NCBI RefSeq assembly: GCF_013185195.1
Contig: NZ_JAAZWC010000012.1
Coordinates: 89,664 to 153,663 of the forward strand
DNA length: 64,000 bases
Reading direction: 5' to 3'
From: Saccharibacillus qingshengii
GTDB taxonomy: Bacteria > Bacillota > Bacilli > Paenibacillales > Paenibacillaceae
Shown: positions 34,007 to 42,788 of the stretch, one piece after another
Position numbering within the stretch: the first letter of the stretch is position 1
Layout: the number at the start of each line of letters is the position of its first letter
The notes under the pieces: generated by a model
The model's database searches: none
Told to the model about the DNA's origin: nothing
Seen by the model: only the letters and a program-made list of their open reading frames with translations
Translations under genes and position numbers: made by a program

Positions 34007-35214
34007 TAGTTGAGTCCTCGCAGTCTGAGTATATCATTCTCACTAAACCGTGACCCGCTCGTTGGGGTTTGCAGCGTGATTGAGATATCGAACAGTCCTT
34101 GAATGGTTCCACTTTTTGGCATGATGATGGCAGGAACATCGCCGCGCACATTTCGATAGATGTCAGATGCCCGATTGAGTTTACCTGCGATTTGTGCAGC
34201 CGTGTTATTACTCGTAAATCCACGGACACTGAACTGCGCAAACGGGCGGTTCAAATAGTTTTTTGTATCTTTGTTAAACACCTGCTTACTTTTGAAGTAC
34301 ATCACGTAGGCGTTGGTGTTTCCTTTGACTGGGTTACGCATCATTTCGTCGCCGTTGTGCCATCTTAGCGTATCGATATCGCCCAGCAGCGACCTGTTCG
34401 GATCATTCGCATCCGCCATGTCGATCGCGATCAGCGCCTCAAGCTTCGCTTGATACAACCCGTCTTTCGACGTGATCGTCATGTTCTTTTCATTCCACAT
34501 TTCTTCCACCGACGACTTGCCTTTGTTTTTCCAGTCGGATTCCGGGGTCACGAACATTTCTGGCATCACGGTGAAGATGTTGGTGCCGTGCCAAAGGATT
34601 TCCGCTTCGGCTGTTGCGTACTGATCCGTGTCGAGTTCACCGCCAGCTTTCGCCTTCAAGATCCGCTCGATGATGACCACGGACTGCGCACGGGTCGTGA
34701 GACCTGCGGGTGCGATCTGGCCTTTACCGACGCCTTGGATCAGGCCGGTTTTGGTAGCAAGGTACATCCATTTGTCGTTTTCGCTTGTTTTCTCGCCGAT
34801 CGCACGGGCCGCCACGCGGGCCATTTCTTCGCGGGTCATGACTTTCGTCCAAGCCGCTTCGTTGTTCGCAAAGTCATCGCGGGCGTACAGGCCGGCCGTA
34901 CTCGCGGCGTTGACGTACTCGGCGTACCATTTACCACCTGCCGGCGCCGTATCCAGCTTCATGGCCACGACGACCATCTTCACGAACTCGGCGCGCGTGA
35001 CGGACGCATCCGGTTTGAACATGCCGTTGGTGTAGCCGTCGACGTAGCCTTTGGCGACGGCTTTGTTGATCGCGCCGATTGCCCAGTGCGAAGCTTTCAC
35101 GTCGGAGAACTGGGCCGCGGCGGCGTGCGCGCTTGGCGGCCCATTCCCGACTCCCGCTGCGGCTATACTCACGGCAAGCGCGAGACCCAGCCATTTTCCC
35201 AATCCTTTTTTCAC
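34006..35214 (-). CDS. S-layer homology (SLH) domain protein
   Basis: Surface protein anchored non-covalently to pyruvylated wall polymer. A signal peptide ends near PPSAHA (about residue 30). SLH repeats follow: FSDVKASHWAIGAINKAVAK... with TRAEFVKMVV, a second around WYAEYVNAASTAGLY with TREEMARVAARAI, and a third degenerate repeat with TRAQSVVIIERIL. About 210 C-terminal residues are of unknown type. The GTG at 35214 has GAGGAG 9 bases upstream and is preferred over an ATG at 35259. It leads a two-gene unit with the DUF5704-like gene and may tether it to the wall (inference). Confidence 0.88.
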   Translation of the reverse strand: MKKGLGKWLGLALAVSIAAAGVGNGPPSAHAAAAQFSDVKASHWAIGAINKAVAKGYVDGYTNGMFKPDASVTRAEFVKMVVVAMKLDTAPAGGKWYAEYVNAASTAGLYARDDFANNEAAWTKVMTREEMARVAARAIGEKTSENDKWMYLATKTGLIQGVGKGQIAPAGLTTRAQSVVIIERILKAKAGGELDTDQYATAEAEILWHGTNIFTVMPEMFVTPESDWKNKGKSSVEEMWNEKNMTITSKDGLYQAKLEALIAIDMADANDPNRSLLGDIDTLRWHNGDEMMRNPVKGNTNAYVMYFKSKQVFNKDTKNYLNRPFAQFSVRGFTSNNTAAQIAGKLNRASDIYRNVRGDVPAIIMPKSGTIQGLFDISITLQTPTSGSRFSENDILRLRGLN

Positions 35215-35365
35215 CTTTCCACACTCCTCTTTCCGGTTTATTTTCCATAATCCTAACAAACCATCCGTTCTCTTCTATTGTCGCTCGCCTGCTTGAATAG
35301 GGAAAGACCCATTTTCGGTTGTCAAAGAACGTTTGATATGTTGCGGCGATCTTCCGAGAAAACAC

Positions 35366-35410
35366 AAAAAAGCGGACGCCGCTCTTCTGCTAAAGAAGAG
35401 ATACGTCCGC
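35366..35410 (-). terminator. Terminator after the vanW-like gene
   Basis: GCGGACG / CGTCCGC outer stem with CTCTTC / GAAGAG inside; T run on the minus strand. Confidence 0.85.
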
Positions 35411-35504
35411 GTGCTTCGCGAATGTTGATCCAATAACCCCATCTAATTTAATCCTTTTTAAGCGGGAAAGCAAGCTCAAATCCTGCATAACCGACCGACA
35501 GCGC

Positions 35505-36347
35505 TCACTCTTCCGCTCCGGGCGACAAAAAAGGCGTGTACATCATCAGCGCGCGGTTGCGCGTAATCTCGCGGTCGTCCACGACTTTCCCACCGGGCGC
35601 TATCATGCGGCGGCGGATCACGTTTTCTCGCACGTAGCCACCCCAATACTCCTGCGTCATCCGATGGTCTTCTTCGTAGATTTCGTACGTATGGATCGCC
35701 GGAGAGACGCAGCGCCATTCGCCGAGCAGCTGCTCCTCGCCGACGGAGACGCAAAGCTGGTAATCGTGCTCAGTCGGATTGAAAATTTGCAGATCGAGAT
35801 AATTGTAGGAACAGGTCGCTCCGCTGCCGAACGGCTGGGTCCGATTGGAGTCGGGAAACACGTCGTAGCTGTGCCGGTGCCGTTCGCTCACCTCAAGCGG
35901 CGTATGCAGCGTCATCCAGTAGATGAGATTGGACATCTGGCACAGCCCGCCCCCGGTACCGGATTTGAATCCCCCGTAATGCAGCACCATCCCGTCCACA
36001 TAGCCTTTACGCCGGCTCGGACGTCCGATCGTTTTCCAGTATGAAAAAGTCTCGCCCGGCCGGATCACGATTCCGTCGAGCCGTTCGGCCGCGATCCGCA
36101 GATTGGTCACTTTGTTCACCTGAAGCTGCATGTCCACATCCCGCAGACGGCGCATCAGGATTGTCCCGTGTCTGAATATTCGGTGCGGAAGCGGCTCGGT
36201 CTGCCGGTGCGACGCGTACTTTTGGCCGCCGAGCAGCCAGGCCGCGTAGCGGCGGCCGGTATAGTACGTGCGGCCTGCCGCCAGGCGCAGACGGGAACGC
36301 GGAACAGGTTTGAGGGAAACGGGAAGCTTGCGGGTCGGGTTCGGCAT
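35505..36347 (-). CDS. VanW family protein
   Basis: VanW-like proteins are widespread accessory proteins first seen in vancomycin clusters; biochemical role unknown. The family core is present: RPGETFSYWKTIGRPSRRKG followed by the cysteine motif GGGLCQMSNLIYWM and HRHSYDVFPDS. Length 280. GAGGAGG lies 6 bases before the ATG. No vanHAX genes are nearby, so glycopeptide resistance is not implied. There is no evident signal peptide; the N-terminus is Arg/Lys rich. Confidence 0.88.
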   Translation of the reverse strand: MPNPTRKLPVSLKPVPRSRLRLAAGRTYYTGRRYAAWLLGGQKYASHRQTEPLPHRIFRHGTILMRRLRDVDMQLQVNKVTNLRIAAERLDGIVIRPGETFSYWKTIGRPSRRKGYVDGMVLHYGGFKSGTGGGLCQMSNLIYWMTLHTPLEVSERHRHSYDVFPDSNRTQPFGSGATCSYNYLDLQIFNPTEHDYQLCVSVGEEQLLGEWRCVSPAIHTYEIYEEDHRMTQEYWGGYVRENVIRRRMIAPGGKVVDDREITRNRALMMYTPFLSPGAEE

Positions 36348-36435
36348 GGGAATCCTCCTCGTCGGTCGGCTGCCAAACAGTCGCATCATCGGACCGCCGC
36401 CGGATTATTACTTACATAAACGCGCCAATTCGCGT

Positions 36436-37155
36436 TTAGCCTACCGACTCCCCTTCGCAGATCCGCCGGATCGTATCCGCGACCGAGTCGTGTGCGCCAA
36501 GCGTAATATCCGGCTGTGCGCCGCCCTCGGGCAGCGTCTGTCCGCGGCGGTCGATCCAGATCGCTTGCCAACCGGCGCCTTTGGCTCCGACGATATCGTT
36601 GGCATACGAATCGCCAATGTAATACGTCCGCCTGCGGTCAAGACCCAGCTTCTCCTCCACATGGCGGAAGATCTGCAGATCCGGCTTCATGAAGCCAAGT
36701 TCGCCGGAGACGAAGACCTCTTCGGGCTTGAGCCAATCGTAAATGCCGAGCTGTTTGACCTTTTTTCGCTGATGCTCCGCCGGACCGTTGGTAATAACCC
36801 CGAACTTCAGTCCTTTGGCGAGGCAGTAGTCCAGAGCTTCCCGCATGTCCGGCGTCGGCTCGAGTTCACCCTGCGCCGCGGCATAATCCTGCTGGAATTG
36901 GAGCGCTTCTTCCCTTGAAATACGGATCTCCAGCACGCGAAAAGCTTCCGTAATCCGGTAAGCGTGCATGTCTTCGAGCGTCATCTCCCCGCGCACGGTC
37001 TGTTCAAACACTTCATCGCTGAAATGCCGGTTATACCGATACAGGTCATCCAGCGACAGATGCGCGTAATGGGCAAAGTTCCGGTCGAACGCCTTTTTGA
37101 AAGGAATGATCTGGTCGTAAATCGTATCGTCGATATCGAAAATAAAATGGTACAT
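36436..37155 (-). CDS. HAD family hydrolase (YjjG-like)
   Basis: Cytoplasmic phosphatase of the haloacid dehalogenase superfamily. Motif I FDIDDTIYD (nucleophile Asp7 region), motif II VITNGPAEH, motif III Lys in GFMKPDLQIF, and motif IV YYIGDSYANDIVGAKGAGW are all visible. Length 239. GGAGG lies 7 bases before the ATG at 37155. The cap-domain and NGP motif resemble YjjG/YfnB nucleotidases, but substrate cannot be assigned. Confidence 0.88.
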   Translation of the reverse strand: MYHFIFDIDDTIYDQIIPFKKAFDRNFAHYAHLSLDDLYRYNRHFSDEVFEQTVRGEMTLEDMHAYRITEAFRVLEIRISREEALQFQQDYAAAQGELEPTPDMREALDYCLAKGLKFGVITNGPAEHQRKKVKQLGIYDWLKPEEVFVSGELGFMKPDLQIFRHVEEKLGLDRRRTYYIGDSYANDIVGAKGAGWQAIWIDRRGQTLPEGGAQPDITLGAHDSVADTIRRICEGESVG

Positions 37156-37211
37156 GAAGGTTCCTCCACCCGCGGCGTATTCGTTTTTGAATCCTGCATT
37201 TTGGCTGTGTT

Positions 37212-37847
37212 TTATTCCAGAATCAATCCCAGCAGCCCGACAAACACCGAAGCCTGGGAAGAAGCGATGGTGCACCCCGCCAGGTCTTCCGGGTTCACGG
37301 TCAGGGAATCGAATGTACAGCTGCTCAGATCGGTTCCGTGCAGCTTGACCTCGGACAGATTGGCTTGATCCAGCTTGCACCTTGTCCATTCGAGCTGCTG
37401 CACCGCCGCCGCGTAGTAGTCGCTGCCGATCAGGGAACAGTCTTCGAAGCGGACGGACTTGAATTTGACCAGACGAAAATTGGCGTAATCCGCAATACAG
37501 TCCGACAAAACGACATGCTGCATCCGCCCGCCGCCGAAGTCGCTTCCGACCAGTCTGCAGCCTCGAAACTCCGCCCGATTGAGAAAAATATCCGCAAAAT
37601 TCACGTTCGATAAATCGCACCGGTCAAAAAGAACGTCCGTGAATTCCGTTTCCCGCAGCGCGGATTCCGAGATCGTCGTCTGCCGGAACACCACGCGGTC
37701 GAACGAAGCACGATCGGCATCTAGGCCTGTCCACTGTGCCTGTTCGATCAACCGATCCGCGATTTCGACCCGGGACTCCACATAGATGTCGGTTTCTTGT
37801 TCCAGCTGTTCCTCCCGAAGACGGGGCGCCGTTATTTTGTTCGTCAT
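37212..37847 (-). CDS. Pentapeptide repeat protein, Qnr-like
   Basis: Right-handed quadrilateral beta-helix protein. Repeats of the A(D/N)LxX type run from about residue 35 to 185 (FDRVVF, TEFTDVLFDRCDLSNVNF, LNRAEFRGCRLVGSDF, LDQANLSEVKLHGTDLSSC). Length 211, close to the 214-218 residues of Qnr, and the ending AGCTIASSQASVFVGLLGL resembles the Qnr C-terminal QASxLxxxLGI dimerisation module. Qnr proteins shield gyrase from fluoroquinolones. GGAGA lies 8 bases before the ATG. A MATE pump gene is directly upstream, in the same direction, separated by a terminator. Confidence 0.78.
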   Translation of the reverse strand: MTNKITAPRLREEQLEQETDIYVESRVEIADRLIEQAQWTGLDADRASFDRVVFRQTTISESALRETEFTDVLFDRCDLSNVNFADIFLNRAEFRGCRLVGSDFGGGRMQHVVLSDCIADYANFRLVKFKSVRFEDCSLIGSDYYAAAVQQLEWTRCKLDQANLSEVKLHGTDLSSCTFDSLTVNPEDLAGCTIASSQASVFVGLLGLILE

Positions 37848-37910
37848 GGGCTTCTCTCCTTCCGTAAGATTACGATTTCGCTCGATTGCCCGATTGTATC
37901 ACAATTGGAC

Positions 37911-37966
37911 AAAAAGAACCGCGCGGCAGGACGTCTGCAGGTCCGCGGCCGCACGGTTCTTTTTCA
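37911..37966 (-). terminator. Terminator after the MATE gene
   Basis: AAAAAGAACCG / CGGTTCTTTTT with GCGGCC-type inner pairing; T run on the minus strand. Confidence 0.85.
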
Positions 37967-37997
37967 ATTTCTATTCGAAGGCAATCTCTATTCCGAA

Positions 37998-39389
37998 CTA
38001 AATCAGCTTATGCCGATACCATTTCCGTCCGGTGAAACGCCAGATGAATACAGCGCCCCGGATCGCCCATTCCGCATTCATCGCAAGCCATACGCCGAGG
38101 ATCCCCATTCCCAGTACGATACCGAGAATATAGCCGAGCACCACGCGGAACAGCCACATCGAGAGCATGGAGACAAGCGAAGTGAATTTGGCATCTCCCG
38201 CCGCGCGTAGCGCCGAAGGGATCATGAAGCTGATCGACCACAGCGGAATCTGCGCGATCGTATTGAGCAGCACGATTAAGAAAATGTCGTCCACGATCTC
38301 CGCCGGCGGATTGAACATGCTGATAAGGGGATGGAACAGAGGCAGAATGATCAGACCCATCAGCACGTAGAAAAAGGAGCCCAGCACGACGAACGATTTG
38401 GTCAGCTTTTTGGCATCCTTCACATCCCGGCGGCCCATGCACTGACCGACGACCGTGATCAGCGTCAGCGACAGCGCATTGGCCGGAATCTGCATGGCGC
38501 CGGCCAGCGCGCCGCTGATCGCGTTGGTCGCGATCGCGTACGTGCCCATGCTGACAATGAAGATCTGGGTCAGGATCTTGCCGCCGTTGAAGAACATCTG
38601 CTCCGCCGCGAACGGCATGCCGATCCCGAATACTTTTTTGAACATATCGAGCCCGACATGGAAAAAGTCCCGAATCTGCAGCCGCAGTTCCGCATCGATC
38701 TTGATCAGGTAATACACCGCGCAGGCTGCCGCCAGATAGCGCGAAATGTTAAGCGACAAAGACATGCCCAGCACGCCCATATCCAGCACATTGATAAACA
38801 GCAGGTTGAGCCCGACATACGGCAGGTTCATGACCAGCGACAAGGCGAGCGACGCCCGGGAACGGCCGATGCCGCGCAGAGCGCCGCAGACCGCTTCGAC
38901 GAAAGCCAGTCCCACATACGACAATCCGCTGCCGATCATGTACGTGCGGGCCAGCTCCATCACCGCCGGTTCCGCCGAGCCGAACAGTACGTTCAGCAGC
39001 GGATTGTGGAACACGATCATGAAGATCCCGATCAGCAGGGCCAGCAGCGAGACGGCCGAAGCCGATCCGGCAGTCGCTTTGGATACCATGATCGGATTAT
39101 TGCTGCCTTTGTACTGCGCGACGACTACCGTACCGCCCGTGGCGACCGCCACAAAGATGCTCAGCAGGAAGATATTCAGCGAATCGACCATATTGACCGC
39201 ACTGACTGCGTCCACGCCCGCCGAACTGATCATTGCCGTGTTCACCATATTCAGCCCGACGATAAAAATCTGGTCGACGAGCAAAGGGACGAACAATCCG
39301 ATGATCTGCCTGTAGTCGATCGATCTCCCCGAGAGATATTTGTCCAGGAGCCTGGTGCTCCATCCTGTTCGTATGCCGTTGTCTGTCAT
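37998..39389 (-). CDS. MATE family multidrug/toxin efflux transporter
   Basis: Na+ or H+-coupled efflux of cationic drugs is the family role. Twelve hydrophobic helices are visible across 463 residues in two homologous halves, with the first-half motif VPLLVDQIFIVGLNMVNTAM and second-half GMPFAAEQMFFNGGKILTQI. GAAGGG lies 6 bases before the ATG at 39389. A MarR-type gene is upstream in the same direction, with a terminator between, so co-transcription would need readthrough. Confidence 0.9.
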   Translation of the reverse strand: MTDNGIRTGWSTRLLDKYLSGRSIDYRQIIGLFVPLLVDQIFIVGLNMVNTAMISSAGVDAVSAVNMVDSLNIFLLSIFVAVATGGTVVVAQYKGSNNPIMVSKATAGSASAVSLLALLIGIFMIVFHNPLLNVLFGSAEPAVMELARTYMIGSGLSYVGLAFVEAVCGALRGIGRSRASLALSLVMNLPYVGLNLLFINVLDMGVLGMSLSLNISRYLAAACAVYYLIKIDAELRLQIRDFFHVGLDMFKKVFGIGMPFAAEQMFFNGGKILTQIFIVSMGTYAIATNAISGALAGAMQIPANALSLTLITVVGQCMGRRDVKDAKKLTKSFVVLGSFFYVLMGLIILPLFHPLISMFNPPAEIVDDIFLIVLLNTIAQIPLWSISFMIPSALRAAGDAKFTSLVSMLSMWLFRVVLGYILGIVLGMGILGVWLAMNAEWAIRGAVFIWRFTGRKWYRHKLI

Positions 39390-39754
39390 CTCCAACCCTT
39401 CTTTTTCACGAATTTTCACTACTCAAATTCCGGCTTCCCGACTTTGAAATTCTTGATCCAAAACAAAAAAACGCCCTGCTCGGCCGTGGGGGCCGGAGGG
39501 CGTGGCTGACTATCGTAATCGTTCGGTGCGGCTTGGCGCAAAGCGCGCCGCATGCGGAAATCGGCTTGGTTCAAGCCGTTTGGGGCCCTGTGTCAGTTCC
39601 GCCACGTCTGCCAATATAACATGATTCCCCGGAAAGGACAAGGCAGGGCGGACGGGCGATAGGCAAAAGGAAAAACCGTGTCCGATCGGCCTTTCTGCCT
39701 GCTCCCGAAGCGTCCAACGGCTGCAAAACGAGCCGCTGCGCTTCTCTGCCGATT
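39390..39754. other. Gap between MarR and MATE genes
   Basis: 365 bases without a convincing gene. It holds a terminator near 39464-39504 and, presumably, the MATE promoter; no clear -35/-10 pair stands out. A minus-strand frame through the region is a shadow of the MarR gene. Confidence 0.5.
39464..39504 (-). terminator. Terminator downstream of the MarR-type gene
   Basis: ACGCCCT / AGGGCGT and CGGCC / GGCCG pairs; long T run on the minus strand. It lies between MarR and MATE. Confidence 0.82.
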
Positions 39755-40321
39755 CTACAGATTCGACTTCACTTTCTCCAGCAGCGTATCCAGAAGATCT
39801 CTTTCTTTGGAGGTCAGTCCGGCGGTAATCCGCTTCTCCAATTCCGCGAAAATAAAGTTGATCTCCGGGATCAGCGGTTCCGCCTTCTCCGTCACGTAGA
39901 CTTTCTTCTGACGCTCGTTGCCTTCCGGAATCACCCGCCGGACGAAGCCTTTTTTCTCCAGGCCCTGAAGCATGCTGCTGATGCTTGCACCGGTTCGACC
40001 GAACTGCTTCGCCAGATCGTTCTGGATAATGCCGTCTGCCTGAAACGTATGGATATAACCGAGCGCCTGCGCCTGCTGGACGTTTAATTCCCATTCGGCC
40101 AGCCGGCTGTCCGCAGAGAACTTAAGCTGCGCTTCAATCTCGCGAAAACGGTCCGCATAAAGGACGGGATCCGCGGATTTCCCGCCGACTTCCCGCTCCG
40201 CTCCGTCAGAACCTTCCGCAGCCGCCATTTTGGCGGCATTCTCCAGTTTCTCCGCCTTTTTCGCTTTTTTGGCGCTTTTGGACTTCTTGCTTTTCTTCTC
40301 GTTCTCGTCTTTGTCCGGCAT
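39755..40321 (-). CDS. MarR family transcriptional regulator with Lys-rich N-terminus
   Basis: Winged-helix repressor, often ligand-released. The MarR core runs from about residue 55 to 188: ALGYIHTFQADGIIQNDLAKQ, the recognition helix GRTGASISSMLQGLEKKGFV and the wing VIPEGNERQKKVYVTEKA. The first 48 residues are a Lys/Ala/Ser-rich charged extension (KSKKSKSAKKAKKAEKLEN), unusual for the family and possibly an extra nucleic-acid-binding tail. AAAGGAG lies 9 bases before the ATG. A dyad just upstream may be its own operator; the MATE gene downstream is a likely target. Confidence 0.88.
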   Translation of the reverse strand: MPDKDENEKKSKKSKSAKKAKKAEKLENAAKMAAAEGSDGAEREVGGKSADPVLYADRFREIEAQLKFSADSRLAEWELNVQQAQALGYIHTFQADGIIQNDLAKQFGRTGASISSMLQGLEKKGFVRRVIPEGNERQKKVYVTEKAEPLIPEINFIFAELEKRITAGLTSKERDLLDTLLEKVKSNL

Positions 40322-40344
40322 GATGGATGGCTCCTTTGCGTTTC

Positions 40345-40359
40345 GTTCGCTTTTCGAAC
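40345..40359. promoter_or_regulatory. Dyad upstream of the MarR-type gene
   Basis: GTTCG-CTTTT-CGAAC, a perfect 5+5 inverted repeat 24 bases before the start codon, in a position suited to autorepression. Confidence 0.45.
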
Positions 40360-40504
40360 ATTAAGATCATGGACAGTTAGATCCTCAACTTTAAACTCAG
40401 TATAACCGTCAGGTCCCTGACTGTCGCCTTTCCTCCTGTTCGGTATAACCGATACGCAGCAGACCGTTCACTCCGCCGTTTTGTGACAGCGGGAACGGCA
40501 GACG

Positions 40505-40548
40505 AAAAAAGACCCGAACTTCTGATTAAAATCAGAAATCCGGGCCTT
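40505..40548 (-). terminator. Terminator after tRNA-Leu
   Basis: CCCG...CTGAT / ATCAG...CGGG stem with a TTTTTT run on the minus strand. Confidence 0.82.
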
Positions 40549-40564
40549 GGTTTCAAATAAAGGA

Positions 40565-40648
40565 TGCGGTCGAGAGGACTCGAACCTCCACGGGTGTTAA
40601 CCCACACGGACCTGAACCGTGCGCGTCTGCCAATTCCGCCACGACCGC
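40565..40648 (-). tRNA. tRNA-Leu (anticodon CAG)
   Basis: 84 bases. Acceptor stem GCGGTCG / CGACCGC with discriminator A; D-loop AATTGGCAGAC; anticodon stem CACGG / CCGTG with loop TTCAGGT giving CAG; long variable arm (GTGGGTTAACACCCGTG) typical of tRNA-Leu; T-loop GGTTCGAGTCC. CCA is not encoded. Confidence 0.95.
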
Positions 40649-40688
40649 ATATCTTGATGAACGCGATTACCTCGCGAGCACAAGAAAT

Positions 40689-40717
40689 AATATAGCATCA
40701 TTTCTTGAAGATGGCAA
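40689..40717 (-). promoter_or_regulatory. tRNA-Leu promoter
   Basis: TTGCCA (40717-40712), 17 bases, TATATT (40694-40689) on the minus strand, about 40 bases before the tRNA. Confidence 0.75.
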
Positions 40718-40748
40718 GCATTCTTTTGAACTTTTTTGAAATCGAATA

Positions 40749-40976
40749 TTAGAGAGTTTTCAGAATATCGTCGATTTCTTTTTGTAGAACCAGGTACCGG
40801 TGCGTGCTGCGCATGATCGGAACTTTGGTCAGCTTGTTTTTATCCACATAGACTTTCATTTGATCTTTCGTCAAGCCGAGCAGACAGCCCGCTTCCGTAA
40901 CGGTCAGTACCTCTTCGTTGCTCGTCGCGTTAAAAGTCTTTTTTACTTTTAAATTCCAATCCTGAAATGTACTCAT
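40749..40976 (-). CDS. Small helix-turn-helix (excisionase-like) protein
   Basis: 75 residues. The stretch LTVTEAGCLLGLTKDQMKVY followed by VDKNKLTKVPIMRSTHRYL resembles a MerR/excisionase-like winged helix (DNA-binding, HTH_17 type). AGGAGG lies 8 bases before the ATG; TATAAT (41034-41029) lies upstream. The gene is more A/T-rich than its neighbours and has no integrase or phage gene beside it. Target unknown. Confidence 0.7.
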   Translation of the reverse strand: MSTFQDWNLKVKKTFNATSNEEVLTVTEAGCLLGLTKDQMKVYVDKNKLTKVPIMRSTHRYLVLQKEIDDILKTL

Positions 40977-41186
40977 GGATCGACCTCCTATTTATAAAAA
41001 ATGTGAATGTTTTGTCGTGAATCCTTTTATTATATCACACTTTAACGTTTTACTGGGACAAATCCCGGCGAAAGCCTCAGAATGCGCATCCCAAGCCCGC
41101 CTTTGCAGACCAAGAAAAGGTAGGAAGAACGGAATTCCCGTCCACCCTGCCCGATCCGTTTTCACGCGGTCTTGGTTTACTGCCGC

Positions 41187-42698
41187 TTATTTCGCCAATT
41201 CGGCCGCCTGCTCCGGCGTCAGTGCGCCTTGGTACACATTCAGCTCGTCGAGCTGGCCTTTGAACGCCGCATCCCACCAGTTCACACCCAGCGCAAATGT
41301 ACTTTCCGCACCTTCCGCAAACAGATCCGGGAAGCCGGTGCCGGAGAACTTGCGCTCGCCGTCCACATAGACCGTGAGCGTCCCTTCATTCACGGAGAAA
41401 GCCAGATGCGACCATTTGCCTGCCGGAATCTTAAGGCCGGTCACTCCGTCGTACCAGCTTGCGCTGCCGCCCCAGAGCATCGTCTGGTCGCCTACCGAAC
41501 CTTTGGGCAGCAGGCTGAGCCAGTGCGTCTCGTCTTTGGCTCCGAAGAAAGTCGGCGTGAAGGACGTCAGTTCTTCCGGTTTCACCCAGAGTGCAACGGA
41601 ATACGACGAACCCTGGATCAGGTTGTTCGGCAGACGGACGCCCGAAGCGCCGTCGAATGTCGCCGCTTGGCCGGTCACGCCGGCTTCGTAGCCGATCTGT
41701 CCGCCTTCTTTGCCGATCCGGTCGCCGGTCGTTTGGCCGTCCGCATACTTGGCCTTGCTGTCGGACAGATTGTTCTCAAAAGCATAATGCGCGGTCAGCG
41801 CCGCACTCGCAGAAGGCACGACCGTCACTTCGAACTTGACGGTCTTCTGCACGCTTCCTTTGGCGATGGTCGCGCTCAGCGTCGCCTGGCCGGCCGGTTC
41901 GCCTTCGGCCGGACGCGTGACCTTGCCGGCAGCGGACACTACGCTTTCGTCCGAACTGCTCCAGGCAATGGTTGTACCGCGGCTGCCGGTTGTCGGCAGA
42001 TTCAGGTCGGCCGTAACCTTGGTTATATCGCCCAAGCTGAGCCCTTCCGCCACGCGGTTGACGATCTGTTCGTCGTTCAGATCGGCCAGTCGGGTTCCCC
42101 AGGCCGATTCGCCCGATTCCGATACCGCAGTGAACGTCATGACGCTGCTCTGCGAGACCGGATCCCACTGCCGCAGGAACACGCCGTCGAATTCTTCGCC
42201 GCCGAGCGTCAGCTTGGCTTTGTTGTCGGCATTCTTGCGCCATTTGCCTTCGAGCGCGCCGGTAACCGTTCCGTCCGCTTTGAGCGTGATCGATTCCGGT
42301 TCCTCAATGGCACCCAAATACGCTTTGCCATGGTTGACGTAGCTGTAGTCCCCGGCGATATCGTCTTTCTTGACCGCCGTCAGCTTCTCGCCGCCGTAGC
42401 GGTACGGAGCGACGACCGGCCAGCCGTCTTTGTTCATGAACATCTGATGGATCCGCAGTTCGTGCGCCTCTCCCTGTTTCGGGAAACGGGCATGGAAGAC
42501 GAGGAACATCTGTCCGTTTTTGTCCGTATAGACGGAATTGTGTCCGGCCGAGACGTAGCCGTAGCCGATTCCCGTTCCCGGATCTCCCGCTTCGCGTTCG
42601 AACAGGAAGTTGCCAATCAGTTTATTGCCGATTTCGGTATTCTCCGTGCCGGCGGTATTCGAATAAGCCCGGTGCGGGTACTGTACAGGGAATGTATT
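41187..42698 (-). pseudogene. 5'-truncated GH43 arabinanase (C-terminal part only)
   Basis: The frame opens just after a TAG at 42701-42699 and begins in the end of a GH43 catalytic domain (EIGNKLIGNFLFEREAGDPG, GYVSAGHNSVYTDKNG, MFLVFHARFP); most of the five-blade propeller and its catalytic acids are missing. Then come the GH43 C-terminal beta domain, an atrophied Ig-like domain (IAWSSSDESVVSAAGKVT), and a LamG/concanavalin-like domain (about the last 190 residues). No start codon has a ribosome site. Upstream codons show no GH43 similarity, so the break is at about 42.7 kb, next to an intact unrelated gene. I infer deletion of the 5' part. Confidence 0.85.
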
Positions 42699-42788
42699 CT
42701 ATTGTCCAAGTCCCAATAAGGCCGGGAGGCAGGCGCGGCGCGCAAGCCGTGTCGCGGCCTGCTTCCCTACCGTAAAGGAGCGAGCAGC

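Noticed and set aside
35505..36347. Vancomycin resistance locus because of vanW
   Set aside because: No vanH, vanA/B or vanX homologues are nearby, and VanW-like proteins are common without resistance.
40749..40976. Prophage remnant suggested by the excisionase-like protein next to a tRNA
   Set aside because: There is no integrase, no attachment-site duplication of the tRNA end, and no phage structural gene in the window.
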